DNA of 64,000 nt from Membranipora membranacea (taxonomy: Eukaryota; Bryozoa; Gymnolaemata; Cheilostomatida; Membraniporidae), in the NCBI GenBank assembly GCA_914767715.1, contig OU612072.1, positions 7,006,001-7,070,000 on the forward strand, in the 5' to 3' direction. Both the position numbers and the translations under genes were made by a program. How positions within the stretch are numbered: the stretch's first letter is position 1; each line of letters starts with the position of its first letter. Below the pieces are notes generated by a model. It saw nothing but the letters and a program-made list of their open reading frames with translations, did not search any database and was not told the DNA's origin. This document shows positions 24,979-37,270 of the stretch, piece after piece.

Positions 24979-25758
24979 GGTTTATCCTACTCGCTGGAGA
25001 GAAAGCTGGCCATTCCAGGCATGATTGAAGAAGCGAAATTAGCTAGCTAACATTTCCTCAGCCTCAATACTTTAAGTTTAAATGATCTTCCTCTTAGCTT
25101 TAGAAAATGGGTGCCAGCTAACACAAATTCACACCAAAACTAGCTAAACTAAACTATATTTACTCCTGTAGGGTTTTTAGGTAAATCAGTGTGTTGTGTT
25201 AAACACACCACTGCCATGTCAAACAGGTTACTTACTTGGTCTGGTTATTTTGCAGGGTTTTGTGGACATTGGTGAATTGGGTCATTGCAGGCCTAGTGGT
25301 ATATCATTACAGTAACTGATTCCCTTAATTAGGTCAGTAAAAGAATAGAATCCTTGAAGGCTAAACATCAAAGCGGTTAAAGCAGTCGCTAAATTGTATC
25401 TGTGGCTGTTCTAAACCTATTTTGGGTTAGATCTTCTATCAGAGTGTGTAGCTATAGAGAAAAAGTATTTCATCATTAGGTTACACAAATTTGGAGCTTC
25501 TTGGAATGAAATTAAGCCTCTCATTTTGTAGCTATACATACATATATCCATATTATACAATAAAAAAACATGCTCTGTCATTAGTCATTATTTCCTATTT
25601 CATAGAGCTGTCATGATAAGAATTAGTGTTGGGCAAAGCTATATTTTGACACAGCTAAGCTAAGATAGCTACTTATTCAAATGACTAGATAGCTAGATAG
25701 CTACCACCTCATCCCATATTATGTGAAGGATAGCCTAAAACTTTTTGCAAGTAAGAGC

Positions 25759-26122
25759 CATACTGACTCTCGTGATCTGACTGGGCATGTAGATCACTGA
25801 TAAACTAGGGTATCATTACCACAAAGAGAATGTCGTAAGGCTAAGTATGTATCATGCGTGACTTGAATTTGCACATGTGCAAGAACAATGAGTTTAGTCT
25901 GGGTTCTGATTGCAATTTTGGTCTGGGGAGATAGGACATCCCCTGCATAAATTGCCAGTCAAATTTAGCTAATAGTGACAATAGAAGATAACTCTTTCTA
26001 ACAATTCCGCACGCATTTGAGAGTGTGCCACCAGAGCAGGTAGCCAATCAGATGGCTTCGGAATTCCGAGGCTCAATTTTGCAGAGATCAGCTCATGCCC
26101 AGAGCTGAGCATGCGCAGAATG
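25759..26122 (-). mobile_element. MITE copy B of the three-copy family, with perfect 9-bp target duplication
   Basis: Reverse-strand copy of the ~365-bp element at 7756-8121 and 59749-60111. Its ends are catactg on the left and cagaatg on the right, a 7-bp inverted repeat with one mismatch. Both flanks read agtaagagc (25750-25758 and 26123-26131), which fixes the element borders. No coding capacity. Confidence 0.9.
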
Positions 26123-26131
26123 AGTAAGAGC

Positions 26132-26832
26132 TATTCTCTTGTGTCTATTCCAATCGAATGTTCATCAGCTAATATCATTTCTTAGACTTTCCACCCACCT
26201 ACTAGCATGATGGGAGTGCATTTAATATTGACTGTGACTAATTGGTCCTTAATTACTTGTAGAATGTCAGTCTGAGAGATGCGTAGATAGACTGCAGGGA
26301 GGTGGGAAAACTGGCTATGACAGAGACACATACAGATACATAATTATGCAAAGCTTATGTACCTCTTGATATGGATTAGGGTAAATTTATTCCTCGGTAA
26401 GTAGAAAAGACGAGAGCGTATTGTTTATTTGTTTCTGTGGTGCTCTTCTTTGTCAATGGTAGTACGGCATTATTTCAGCCATTTCAAATGGATTGAGTAA
26501 TGTTGTGAGGTGTGAGGATATTCAGCTGGTTACAGCAGGTTCTGAATTAACCGTCAGCACTGAATGAGGAAAATGTTCTTTAGAATTTAACGGTTTACAT
26601 ATCTATATCCCTGATCTGATGGTAAGACTAGTTCACTCAAAATACCTAGACATTACAAAGATGCATTTAACATAGATTGTATGTCATTTTACTGACAAAA
26701 GTTTGGATCATAACCTGTACAGGTTCACAAACTTGTATCTGGAGCGCTGTTTGAGGCACTTCTTTATCGACCACTCCCGACCTGAACCTGAAATAATTAT
26801 TTTTGTTTTATTGTTATATAATTGTATTATAG
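26132..26832. other. non-coding spacer
   Basis: Nothing recognised. Confidence 0.5.
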
Positions 26833-26925
26833 GTTAACGCGGAAGGCCCAAACTTGCAGGACTAGATGCTAAAACAAGACCAGTCTGGTTACCTGAGTGG
26901 TTACCCAGAACGTCACACCATACAA
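26833..26925 (+). CDS. candidate first coding exon (20 codons), unrecognised
   Basis: A block with acceptor tattatag and donor caagtgagt contains an atg at 26866. Its frame, MLKQDQSGYLSGYPERHTIQ, runs exactly to the donor in phase 0. All three frames entering from the acceptor are stopped, so it can only be a first coding exon preceded by untranslated sequence. No partner exon is certain; candidates lie near 28340-28460. It could be coincidence. Confidence 0.25.
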
Positions 26926-29519
26926 GTGAGTAAACTCTAGCTAGGAGTACTGACTGTAATAATACCCTTTTTATGTTGGGTTTGCTGGCATGGTTTTAGC
27001 TCTTGAGCTCTTAGCTTGGCAACTAGTCTTGATATTAGATGGTATAAGGTTTGTCATCTATATGTCCAATTTATAGCAGCTATACTATTATGTATATAAA
27101 CCCTTGTAAGAGCAAACTCAAATTGATGTTGTTATATATTCTGCACGACACTGACATTGATTATTTTTATCTGAGTTGTGCTCTCTTTGACATAAAGGTG
27201 ATAACTCCAAGTTACTTGTATTGTGAGTTTTTGTTCAAGACACCGTAACAATTGTACCCAGACAGCTTGAAGCAATTTTGTTTACCCATGGTATCATTCA
27301 TTTGCAGTCCACAGTCGAGGTTTTATGAACATTTCTGACTAATTTAGATCAAATTTTGAGTTTGAAGATTGCAATAGGCTCAGCAGCTTCTTGCACAATT
27401 CAAAATTTACAATCAAAATTGATTCAGTTATCAACATAACCATAAATTTATACAGTTTTATTATCAATTGTTTTTTAAATAGAACTTTGAAATTCACCAA
27501 ACTTCAATTGTATCAGCTAAATGAGGTATATACCATAGTTCTTGCTAAACTGACTGTGCCGATATCCTAAAGTCTAAACCGATACTGCAAAAAGACAACC
27601 AAATATTCATCGTCTGAACATAGATCCTTGTTCCTCAATTATGGATTCCCAAACAACTAACTAATGTTTTTTTAGCTCTGATGTAGTTTTATCTCTATGC
27701 TCTGATATTAATCCCAATGTTTCCCTTTCATTGTTTGCCCTGCTATAAGATTTTTTCCATTCCTGGACTATGAAGAATAGTTTCAGGTCAATCTGATGAA
27801 TCATGAACACTGGCTGATAAATTATCATACTCCGCTCCACGTTATCAAACTGTACCTGTCAATGTACATTATTGTAGGCTTGTGAAGAATGCTGCAGGTG
27901 CAACTCACAGTCGTCTGTCAGTCATCACATGATATTGTTTTTCCAGGTTAGTAACACAAGAGTTCTTTGGGCAAACTTTCATTTCCACGAGCAGCTAGTA
28001 CTGGAACCACTGGATTAACAATGGATTGCTAATCAAGATTGACTCTGGCTCAAACCCAGTCACTGGGACCTTACTCAAAAGCTGGTTGCTCTCACATTAT
28101 GCATTTATCAATGCCCCGAGATTCTTCTAGTACTAACCCAAGCTTCCTGTTTTATGGCCAACTGGTTTTCTGTCATACGTTGAAACATTACCTCAAAATT
28201 ACTATCTGGTTGTGACGCAGTCTTATACTGATGTCTTAAGTGTGATAGTGCTGCATCCTTCATATATTATGTGTGATTTGCTTGTAGACGCATGATAACT
28301 GCCTCTCTATCGTGTCTCTCGATTTTCTTACATATTGAGAGGGATATAGGTAGGACACTGCTAGCAGTAGTGGTCCCAACAAGAGCTAGGGGCGCACAAC
28401 TCTACGAGCTGTGAGTCCAAAGGGAAGTGATTCGTCAACGTCTCATTTGGTGATGGTAAGTTTAAAGATGGTCAGCGATCTTCTGTCAGACAAAGCAGTC
28501 TACAAGACTGCCTCTGCACACATATCTATGCTATTCTTGACACGTGTGGTTCATTGCTCTTTTTCCAGATCTTGTAATGGCACTTCTTGTTTTCTGGCCG
28601 GATTGCTTACAAATTAGCAACGTTTTTTCTTTCCTGTTGTAGAATCAAGTAAGTGTGAAGTGAAAGGTTTTTATAACTGAACTACCTTGTATCGATTTAA
28701 ATTTTTCCTATTTTTCTTTTCACTCAAACCAGCCCTATTACCCAAGAGCTTGTAGAATGCTGTATGATGTCTCGTTTGTCTATTTGGTCTACTTGCGTTG
28801 TATTTTTAATGATTTTTTTCACAATCACCTGACAGCTTTGTCTTGCATTGGGGTCTGATCGACCCAATTAGATAATTTGTTCGTTTTCAGCTGCCTGTTT
28901 CAATGCCGGCACTACCTGAAATGGCCTCACTTCATCTTTTATATTGACTTCTGAGCATTGTACAACAAACTTGAGCAGTTAGAGCCCTCTATCTTTGACC
29001 TCTCTCCTGATACTTTGCTAGGTCGTTATTCCACCTTGTCAAGCCTTTATTTAGTTTTACTTTGTACAATTCATCTGAACTTTATTCTATAACAACCTTT
29101 GCTCTGCATAGTCTCTATGCCTTGTGTCGCACCATTTGAGTGGGATGGACAGCAACTGCCTGATTGCTGTGTCCCAAGTCAAAGATTTTTTTGAGGGACG
29201 GAAATCTTGTGTGCCCCTTTTTCTTTCCTAGTTGAGTAAATCAGTGATAAAAGGAGCAGCTAGTTTTTTTCCCTGAAGGTGCTGCAACGCTTTATAGATC
29301 TTGTTTTCATTTTATTTTTCATTTTTGTGTTTTTTTCAATGAACATATTAGGTAGTAGATGCTACACTGTTACTGACTCATGTGGTGGTATGGGGTATGT
29401 CGTTTGGTTAAGACGGTATTTAAGGGTCATTTGCTGCATTGTCCGTCACAACAAGCTGCACTCTTATTATGAGGAGCAACCGAACACAGACAAGCTCAGT
29501 AACAATGAAGTCTGTGTGG
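26926..29519. other. largely non-coding interval
   Basis: No protein family recognised. Several good splice signals occur near 28384-28460, 28644 and 28891, but the open stretches between them are too short to call. Confidence 0.45.
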
Positions 29520-30070
29520 AAAGTTTCCTGCTACTCTTGATTGATGGTGTTTTAGTTGTATGGTGTTAATACTATGGCAATTGATTACATTCGGCTGTTT
29601 CCTACTGTGGCTTTCAGAAACTGTAATGCAGATGATCATCTTCTTTTTAGAAACACGGTGTATCAGCTTGTTTTTTTTCCTTTTTCACCATGGGGGACAA
29701 ACTATTTGACAACCTCATATAATCTGAAACTCCCATCACTGAGCCTAACATATGGAGAACGCTGATGTTATCCAAGCTACTCAAGGCTGTCTCACCTATC
29801 ATACCACTGATTCTGTTTTCTGTTTTGGTCTCAATAGCTGGTGTCGCCCTATTGATCTTCTGCCTATATTTCCTTCTTTTTTCCATACGTCATTCCAATG
29901 TTTGGAAGCACAATAAAGTCTGTAGCATAAATACAAGTAGTTTAACTCATTCTGGCCACCGCTTAGAAAAACAGGCTCATCTGAGGCAGTTAGCCTTCCA
30001 AGAATACACGGCAGTTTGCAGGCATGAAAAGCAGCTTTGCTATTATTTCATCTCGTCTTGGTATGTCTCA
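29520..30070 (+). repeat. decayed interspersed repeat, copy 1
   Basis: Similar to 37800-38500 and, over its 3' half, to 55565-55920. Shared blocks include gtttggaagcacaataaa, cattctggccaccgctta, and aggcagttagccttccaaga. This copy lacks about 190 bases present in the other two between those blocks. Open frames overlapping it do not match between copies, so no product is assigned. Confidence 0.75.
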
Positions 30071-30762
30071 TTCCATAGGTCTTAGGAGCTGGCTCCTTTT
30101 GTCCTGGTTTATATTTTTTTTGTAGAAAGTCAAAGCGGACAAAGTCATCACCGTTGTGCCTCTGTCTAATATACATATCGCTCTCCCCTCTTCTGAATTC
30201 AATTACTCTTATCTCTGGAATGAGGCACGGGGATGCCTTAGCTTGGCCTGGGACTCCTTTACTGGCAAATATTTGAAGTCTGACCATGATATGATTTTTA
30301 CATTTTCACTCTCAATACACCCAACAAATTGTTATAGTCCATTCATTTTATTTTCTTCCTTATGTTCTGTTCTACTACATCATGGTGCACACTGTCAGCA
30401 GACAAAGGTGCTGCCTGCCTCCCTCTACATATTTGAATGTGATAACATTTACCGCTATCTTGTCCGAGTTGATAATGTCAACCATGGCTGTGGAACGCGT
30501 CCAGTTCTTGTTTTGAGTAGTGCAGGTGTCCATAAATTATTACTTTCCTATAGTCCTGATATATATTGAGAGCTAGCAGAAATGTGGAGGCAATTTCTAA
30601 TCCCATCCTGCCGGCTATTCCTTTGTGCCATACCACACTTCTACTGGTCTTCACTGATGGTTCGTATGCGTCGATAGGGGGCGAAGGTCTAATGCTCCTT
30701 GCGATGCACAAAGATTTTCAACTTTAAATAAAATCTGATTGTTTGTATGAAGTAAAAGTTTT

Positions 30763-31588
30763 TTATGTGTGAGTTGACTTGTCTCGCTTGAATTCATCCT
30801 GTTTTTTTTCTGTTTTTCTCAACATCAAGGATTTTTCTTCGTCTTTAAAGGTGTCACATGCAATGGCTAAAAAGTTTGTTAGCCAAGAAGCCTGGTCAAG
30901 CTCAGACTCGGTAGTCTGCTTGATAGCATACTCTGCCAATTTAGCTCTTTCTGTTTGAAGAGTAACCAGCTCTTTAGCCAACTTCTGTCTTCGTTGGAAC
31001 ACTACCACTTTTGACGCTAAAACCTCAGGTCCTAGCATCTCTGCGTCCATACTTCCTTGGCTCCATGGAAATTTGAGGGTAGCTTTACATATGTTCAGTC
31101 TCGCCATTGATATCCCCTTGTGACCTAACACAATAACAACACCATAAATAAGAGAGTAGGCAATTCCTGTCGTGGATATGCATATCAGGTTCAGCAATCA
31201 CTCGGATGGCACAGTTTTTTATTAATCTCGCATGAAACCATTCTTAACTTATCCTTTTGAGCTAAACATAAATATAACTCAAAATGGACTAACAATTCAC
31301 TGAAGTATCTGCTAGATATGTTGATAAACGAGGTCATACATTGTACATGCAAGGACATTAATTATGATGCTTACTTTCAGCATATTTCTTCATCCTTTCT
31401 CTCAGTCTGCTTACTTTGCCTGGATTTTGAAATATATAAAATACAACGCAGAATGTAGGTAAAGTCATTTGAGTAGCAGGACTACAGTCAAGCACTACAG
31501 TCAAGCTATTATAAGAATGCGAACTACCAGAGATTAGATCCTCATAAACAACTTTACCTATAACAATGAAAGTTGTGCCCACATGCAT
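30763..31588 (-). CDS. small three-exon gene, 145 aa, unrecognised
   Basis: Minus-strand exons 31558-31588, 31375-31419 and 30763-31124 join through gttatag/gtaaag, ccag/gaaagtaagc and gtgttag junctions with matching phases. They give one frame of 438 bases with the stop. The start is the atg at 31588, with a at -3. The protein begins MHVGTTFIVIGKVSRLRERM. The middle (~residues 55-110) is rich in charged residues and heptad-like (VVVFQRRQKLAKELVTLQTE), suggesting a coiled coil. The C-terminus is strongly basic (KTEKKQDEFKRDK). There is no signal peptide or clear membrane helix, and I do not recognise the family. It may be a host gene or part of an element. Confidence 0.5.
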
Positions 31589-32910
31589 TTTACATGGACT
31601 TTATCTCCAGGGGTTAACTCTCAAATAAATTTACACCATTCTCAAGACATTGTTGTATTCAAGTCATACAAAATCAGTCAAAACTGTCAGAGGAGGATAG
31701 AACCACCCTGCACCTCAAATACATTTAAAAACAGCCAATTCTTTCCATCCTAACTCCCTTACAAGGTCAGATAATATGGCAAAGCTTGACCTACTTCTCA
31801 CACTACAGTGAATAATTGTTTCAGCAAAAATAGGAGAGTTGATCTCCTGGGATTCCATATAATGTTTTTTACTTGGGTGGTTATTTGTGTGTCACACAAA
31901 ATATTGTACACTTGGTTTTTAGGGTGATGTGTATGGAACAAAGAGTTAGCAGTTTCTGTTCCATCCTTTTGCATCTTCTTGCGAGCACTTCAATAGATTT
32001 CTTGTTTTTTGTTGTGGCACTTGCAATGATGGCGGTTTATATAGGTTTATATAAGCTAGACTAGAGTAAAATTTGAATGGAGGGGGGAATTATTGACCAA
32101 ATTCTTCATAGAAAATTGTAAGCTCTCTGCCTGTGCGCAGAAAACCCATGTGCTTTGTAGATGTACAGGAGGAGGAGGAGGAGGAAATTATTCCAATAGA
32201 CCATAAAACATAAGAGAGAAACAGGGAGGATTGCAATTGAGTGAGATCAAATTGCAGGGCCATGTCAAGACCAATGTGGGCAATTAACTTTCAATGATCA
32301 TAAACTTTCCATGTATAATGAAACGGTGAGAAAAGGGGAAAATATGGCTCACTTTTTTTACAAGAGTGAGTCGTATAAGGGGAGGCAAATGAGTGAGGGA
32401 CAGGTTCGGAGTCAACACTAATGAAAATGGCAGCCTACCTCGAACACTTACTTTGCCCTAGGTTAGCTATGTCACTATGCTACTCTGATGATATTTTTAC
32501 CGACTTCTAAAACGATCAAGGATTGTAGTAACTATGTAGATTAGAAATTTTATTGATTGAAACTCTTGAGTTTCAACCATCAGGTCTAGTCTAGTTCTTT
32601 CCAAACAGTAAACAGTTCTAGTCCTGAAAGTACAGTAGTAAGCAGAAGATTGAATGACTGATAATAAAATGAAACTCACAATTGGTAGTATATTTGGTAG
32701 CCAGTAGCATAATTTCATATTTTAATTCTTGTAATGGTTTGGCAGTTTATGATTCAATTCATGTTGGTAATTTTCTTAATCCACTATGAAATGTTCAGTA
32801 TTTATCTCCTCTGTAGCCATATTAAAAATATTTGAATACATGATCGGTTCGTGTATATTTAGATAACGCCTCTCAATACTGCAACTGAGACAGAAATGCA
32901 GCACTGCTGC
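31589..32910. other. non-coding spacer before the Harbinger element
   Basis: Contains a short gga microsatellite (about 32167-32186). No other feature is supported. Confidence 0.5.
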
Positions 32911-33206
32911 TTAGCTGCATCTCAAGCTGAGTTTATACAGAGGAAACTTGCAACTTGCAACTAGCAACTTCGGATTTGGGAAACTTCCTCGGAAACTCGC
33001 GCGCATATTTTGAGTTGCCCTCCTGTTTACACACAGGCATCTCGTCAGCAACTGTTGCTCATATGCTTTGGAATTTACAGTATTTAGCCAATCACAAATG
33101 ACAGTTTCTTTTCTTCGGGCTGCATCCTGTTTGTTTTTAGTAGTGTGTGTCTAGATTCCCGCATTGCATTTCAGTCCTACTAACTGTGGTACCTGTTTGT
33201 TCAACA

Positions 33207-34987
33207 ATGTCTGACGAAGAAGATGATGCTATTTTAGCAGCTGCTGCCATGGTTATGGCTGTGTGTGCAGTTGAACTTGACACCAATGATATGAGATTGG
33301 GGAGGCCATGGGTTGGTCCTGTCACTAGAGACAGAAAGCAGCATGGGATGTACTACACAGTGGTACCCAATTTAATTGTGGATGCCAATGTGGATGCCAT
33401 TCCAAATGACAGTGACCTCGACAGTGATGCGGACGAACCTATAGATGAAGATCATGCTTTGCCTGCCAATCGAGTTGGTACATTCAGAAATTTCTTCAGA
33501 ATGACAAAGCCGCAGTTTGACAGCCTACTGATCAAAGTCCAGCCTGTTATCCAGAAAGAAGATACAAATTGGAGGGAAAGTATAAGCCCAGAAGAGAGGC
33601 TCATGGTGACCTTGCGCTACTTGGCAACAGGTTGTAGCATGACTAGCTTACATTACAAATGGTGTATATCTGTAGCCAGCTTTTCTCAAATCATACCTGA
33701 AACTTCAGCGGCTATACATCAAGTGCTGCGGGCAGAACACCTGAAAACTCCTACCTCCCCAGAAGCATGGTCAGCAATATCAGCCAAACTTGAAGATAAT
33801 TGGAACTTTCCTAATGCGCTGGGAGCCCTGGATGGCAGGCATATTGCCATGACAAAACCATGGCATGTTGGCAGTGAATATCACAACTACAAGGGATTTG
33901 AGTCCATGGTGTTGATGGCGATGTGTGATTCAAATTATTCGTAAGTCGATAACCAGTTGCCAATCAAATTAGTATTGTCAGCATATTTATCAACCGATAT
34001 AGCAATAGCTACCACGACTACGGCATGGCTACTGCGTTCACAAAAGCTGGCAGCTTTTTATTAATGGCATTAAAACATAAATTAAACTGTTGTTGTGATG
34101 GTTGTTGTTTATAGCTACCCGGAATTGTTAAAAGTCATGGCATATCCTATACTCTATGCCATTTGTTCATAGGTTTACTTATGTTGACGTTGGCGCAGAG
34201 GGAGGGGTGTCAGATGGTGGAGTTTTCAGGTCATGCAGCTTTAGCCAGGCTCTAGAAACGAATCAGTTGGGCTTGCCTCCAGCAAAAGCTCCTCGCGGAT
34301 GGGTTAACCCATTACCTTATGTAATACTCGGAGATGAAGCATTCCCGCTCAAACGTAATGTTATGAGACCTTACCCCGCTAGACAACTAAATAGAGAAAA
34401 GAGAGTAAGTTATGATATTATAATACTATTGTTACTCAAATTGAAATTTTGGATTAAATACGGCCGCAATCTACTCCTCTACATCCTCAACATAAACGCA
34501 TACGTGGGCCTGTTATATGAACACATATTATTATTGTTCGATTATGAAGGATATTTTTTTCTATTTATATTGGTGGACACCTAAAAACAGTGAAACTATA
34601 TTGTATGTACATTTGATACCGCTTTATTTTCAGATATTCAACTACCGGTTATCGAGATGCAGGCGTTTGATTGAAAACGCGTTTGGTATACTGACGAACA
34701 CATGGAGGATATTCTCACGCCGTATCGACCTTGAACCGGAAAAAGTCAAGAAAATCATACTAGCATGTTGTTCTCTACACAATATGCTTCGCACAAGCAG
34801 GGTTCCGCCTCGAGGTGCACCACCAGCGAACCAACAACCACATTACGAACCTCCAATCCAGGAAACAGAACGGAATCTTGAGCCACTTGCAATGAGGCCT
34901 TCTGTTGAAGCCATGGATATTCGTGACAACTTTTGTAGTTATTTCAATGGTGTAGGGGCGGTTGAATGGCAGGACAACATGATATGA
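33207..34987 (+). CDS. Harbinger transposase (DDE_Tnp_4 family), 3 exons, 439 aa
   Basis: Cuts and joins the element with an RNase-H-fold DDE nuclease. Exons are 33207-33940, 34173-34404 and 34634-34987, with gtaagt donors and tcatag/ttttcag acceptors; phases match, giving 1320 bases with the stop. The start is the atg in caacaatgtc; an upstream gtg frame is not used. An acidic N-terminus is followed by a helical DNA-binding region (RYLATGCSMTSLHYKWCIS, ~residues 140-160). The catalytic residues sit in GALDGRHIAM (first D), YVDVGAEGGVSDGGVF (second D) and LIENAFGIL (E). Length is normal for the family and I see no stop or frameshift. It faces the MADF gene, which likely supplies nuclear entry and end recognition. 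Confidence 0.92.
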
Positions 34988-35249
34988 GGTAATGTGATGG
35001 TAAATGTATTTTATTGTAACACAATATTATCTAAAAGGACACAAAGATATTATATATATATCAGAAAAGTATATACATGTATTTACAAATATATTTATGT
35101 ATTTACAAATATATCTGATTATGTGATTGTATTCTCACCAGGATTCTCACAATAATATAACTAAAAACTAAAACTATTAAACTAAAACATTATCTGCAGA
35201 TCTGATATTATTGAAAAACACACATGTTAAAATAATTATTGCCACAAAA

Positions 35250-37270
35250 TTACGACATATTATGAAAAATAGGCATATCATTTGGTTGGTGGCTGGGAGG
35301 TTGGGTGTGTGGGTGACCAGAGGAAGCAGTTTGGTAGCTTTGGCCTACAGATTGAGTATTTGCATACTGAGAGGGGTTGTAATTCTCGTATTGAGGCGTT
35401 GGGGGCATCCCGCCAAACCCAATGTCAAACACCATTTGCTGCATTCTAGCCATAGCGAGAGCCTGAGCTCTAGGCTCTGCCAAATCTCGGATGCTACTGG
35501 CTATAGCCGCACCAAAGTGGTCAAACTTATCTTTCTCTCGGTTATTCCTTCTTCCGACTACTTGATCCATGATCTCTGATGCCTTGCTCATCACACCGAC
35601 CACATCTGAATTATCTTTCTTGCGTCGCCTAGATGGTGTGGGCGTGGGTTCGGGTGTAGGTCCTGATCGTGGTGTCGGGTTAGCAGAGCTGTGGTCCGAC
35701 ACTGATAGACTTGGTATTGGATCTTCGTCATCACCCTAAAATTTCAAAATGCAAATACAAGCGCATAGGAGTGAGTATAAGATTTGGAAGTTACTTTAGT
35801 TTAAGTGCCCAAACCCTTGGAGCGCCGTGTTAGTGGCATTATATTATCATTATCTGGCTTGAGGGTTTGAGCACTTAAACTGCAGTTACTTATATCGAAA
35901 TGCGACCATCTTAATAGGCAGTGAGTAGATGCTCAAAATAAAAACTAAAAACATACATTTATAATGGACTGTAATTTAAAAAGAAACACGTTAGTTACCA
36001 CACCTGCGCCAGCACGTGTTCAGGGATTGTAGATTCGGTGTTCTTGGTAGCCAACACCTCGTTCAAAAAGCTCATGTACTCATAATATTCCCAAGTTGGT
36101 GGCGGTACGCTGCTGGCACCCGCCCCAGAGCGCGTTTCTTTATCGACTAGTTCCATCTGTGCGCGGCGGAGCCGACCGTAATAAGTTCGAAGGGATTTGT
36201 ATTTCGTCTTGATGACTGCAACTATAACAAATAGAATAAACATAAATTATTCTTTGTTGGCTAAAAAAGAAGCAATGCATATAAGTATATAGTGTGAGCT
36301 TAACCTTAAGTTTACCAGTTTTTAATTTAACAACACCCAGGCCAACCCGCACTTAACATCACGTCCATTCCGACCCACGTAACCCAAACATTACTGAGTA
36401 CTTCATCCCACATCATCTTTTACAGTCAGGCCTATCCCCAAACACCACTAGAAACAACCCAACCCTACTCAAATAAACACCCCAGACAAACCCCCATTAG
36501 ACAACAACACTACCCCCCCCCCCCCAACTTATCCCCACACAAATTAGTAACCCCAACCACATTATAACCCCACTAAACAGCACCCCACTCCACATACCAC
36601 TAGAAACAACCCAACCCTACTCAAATAAACACCAGACAGACCCCCATTAAACAACAACACTACCCCCCCCCCCAACTTATCCCCACACAAATTAGTAGGC
36701 CTAACCCCAACCACATTATAAACCCACTAAACAACACCCTCCCCCTCCACACACCACTAAGGTCATGACAAGTCAAAAGTTAGATAGTGTCATCCTATCA
36801 TCAGCCAAAAAATCCCAATAAAAATGTTTGGATTTTCTAAAAATTTATTCTCATGTGTTTCTATAGCTCAATTCCTCATCATCAAAATCTGAAATCCTGA
36901 CACATATCTAAAGATAAGTGTGACTTCTCATTGCCTAAACAACCCCCTACATCCTCACACCACTATTCTATTAACAATACCTTGACTGACCCCCAGCCCA
37001 CCCTACTCAAATAAACATACACAATGATCACACCAATTACTGCAACACTCGACACTACTGCAGCCTCTATAAATAAAGGTTGAGCATCATTATTTAAATC
37101 TACTTACCAGTGATTTTAAAACGAGCTGCCATGGCAGCAATTTCATCTTTGGCCCTCTTGTGATGATTCTCCAGTTTGTGGTTCCAGATATATGGGTGGT
37201 TTTCCAGATCAGCAATAAACTCTCCAGTATTGAGATCAGAGGAAGTGGCAGGTGTAGTAGCAGCAGCCAT
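35250..37270 (-). CDS. Harbinger second protein with MADF/Myb-like domain, 3 exons, 288 aa
   Basis: Accessory DNA-binding protein of the Harbinger element. In this superfamily the partner helps transposase reach the nucleus and bind the ends. Minus-strand exons are 37108-37270, 36004-36221 and 35250-35735; phases match and the total is 867 bases with the stop. The N-terminal ~90 residues form a MADF-like domain (FIADLENHPYIWNHK, then KYKSLRTYYGRLRRAQ). A Pro/Thr-rich linker with RRRKK (possible nuclear signal) follows, then a helical segment with MDQVVGRRNNREKDKFDHFG. The last ~60 residues are rich in Gln, Pro, Tyr and Ser. Its first intron contains a C-rich tandem duplication. Confidence 0.85.
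36445..36760. repeat. tandem duplication of a 152-bp C-rich unit
   Basis: Unit 36445-36596 is repeated at 36597-~36750 (ccactagaaacaacccaacc, then a run of 12-14 C, then cttatccccacacaaatta). It lies inside intron 1 of the minus-strand MADF gene. Replication slippage is the likely cause. Confidence 0.85.

Noticed and set aside
30156-30569. 137-codon plus-strand frame
   Set aside because: Opposite-strand frames over the same bases are also open and neither matches a family; no other copy supports it.
33147-33206. Upstream extension of the Harbinger transposase
   Set aside because: The extension begins with gtg; the first atg with a good context is at 33207 and gives the acidic N-terminus normal for the family.
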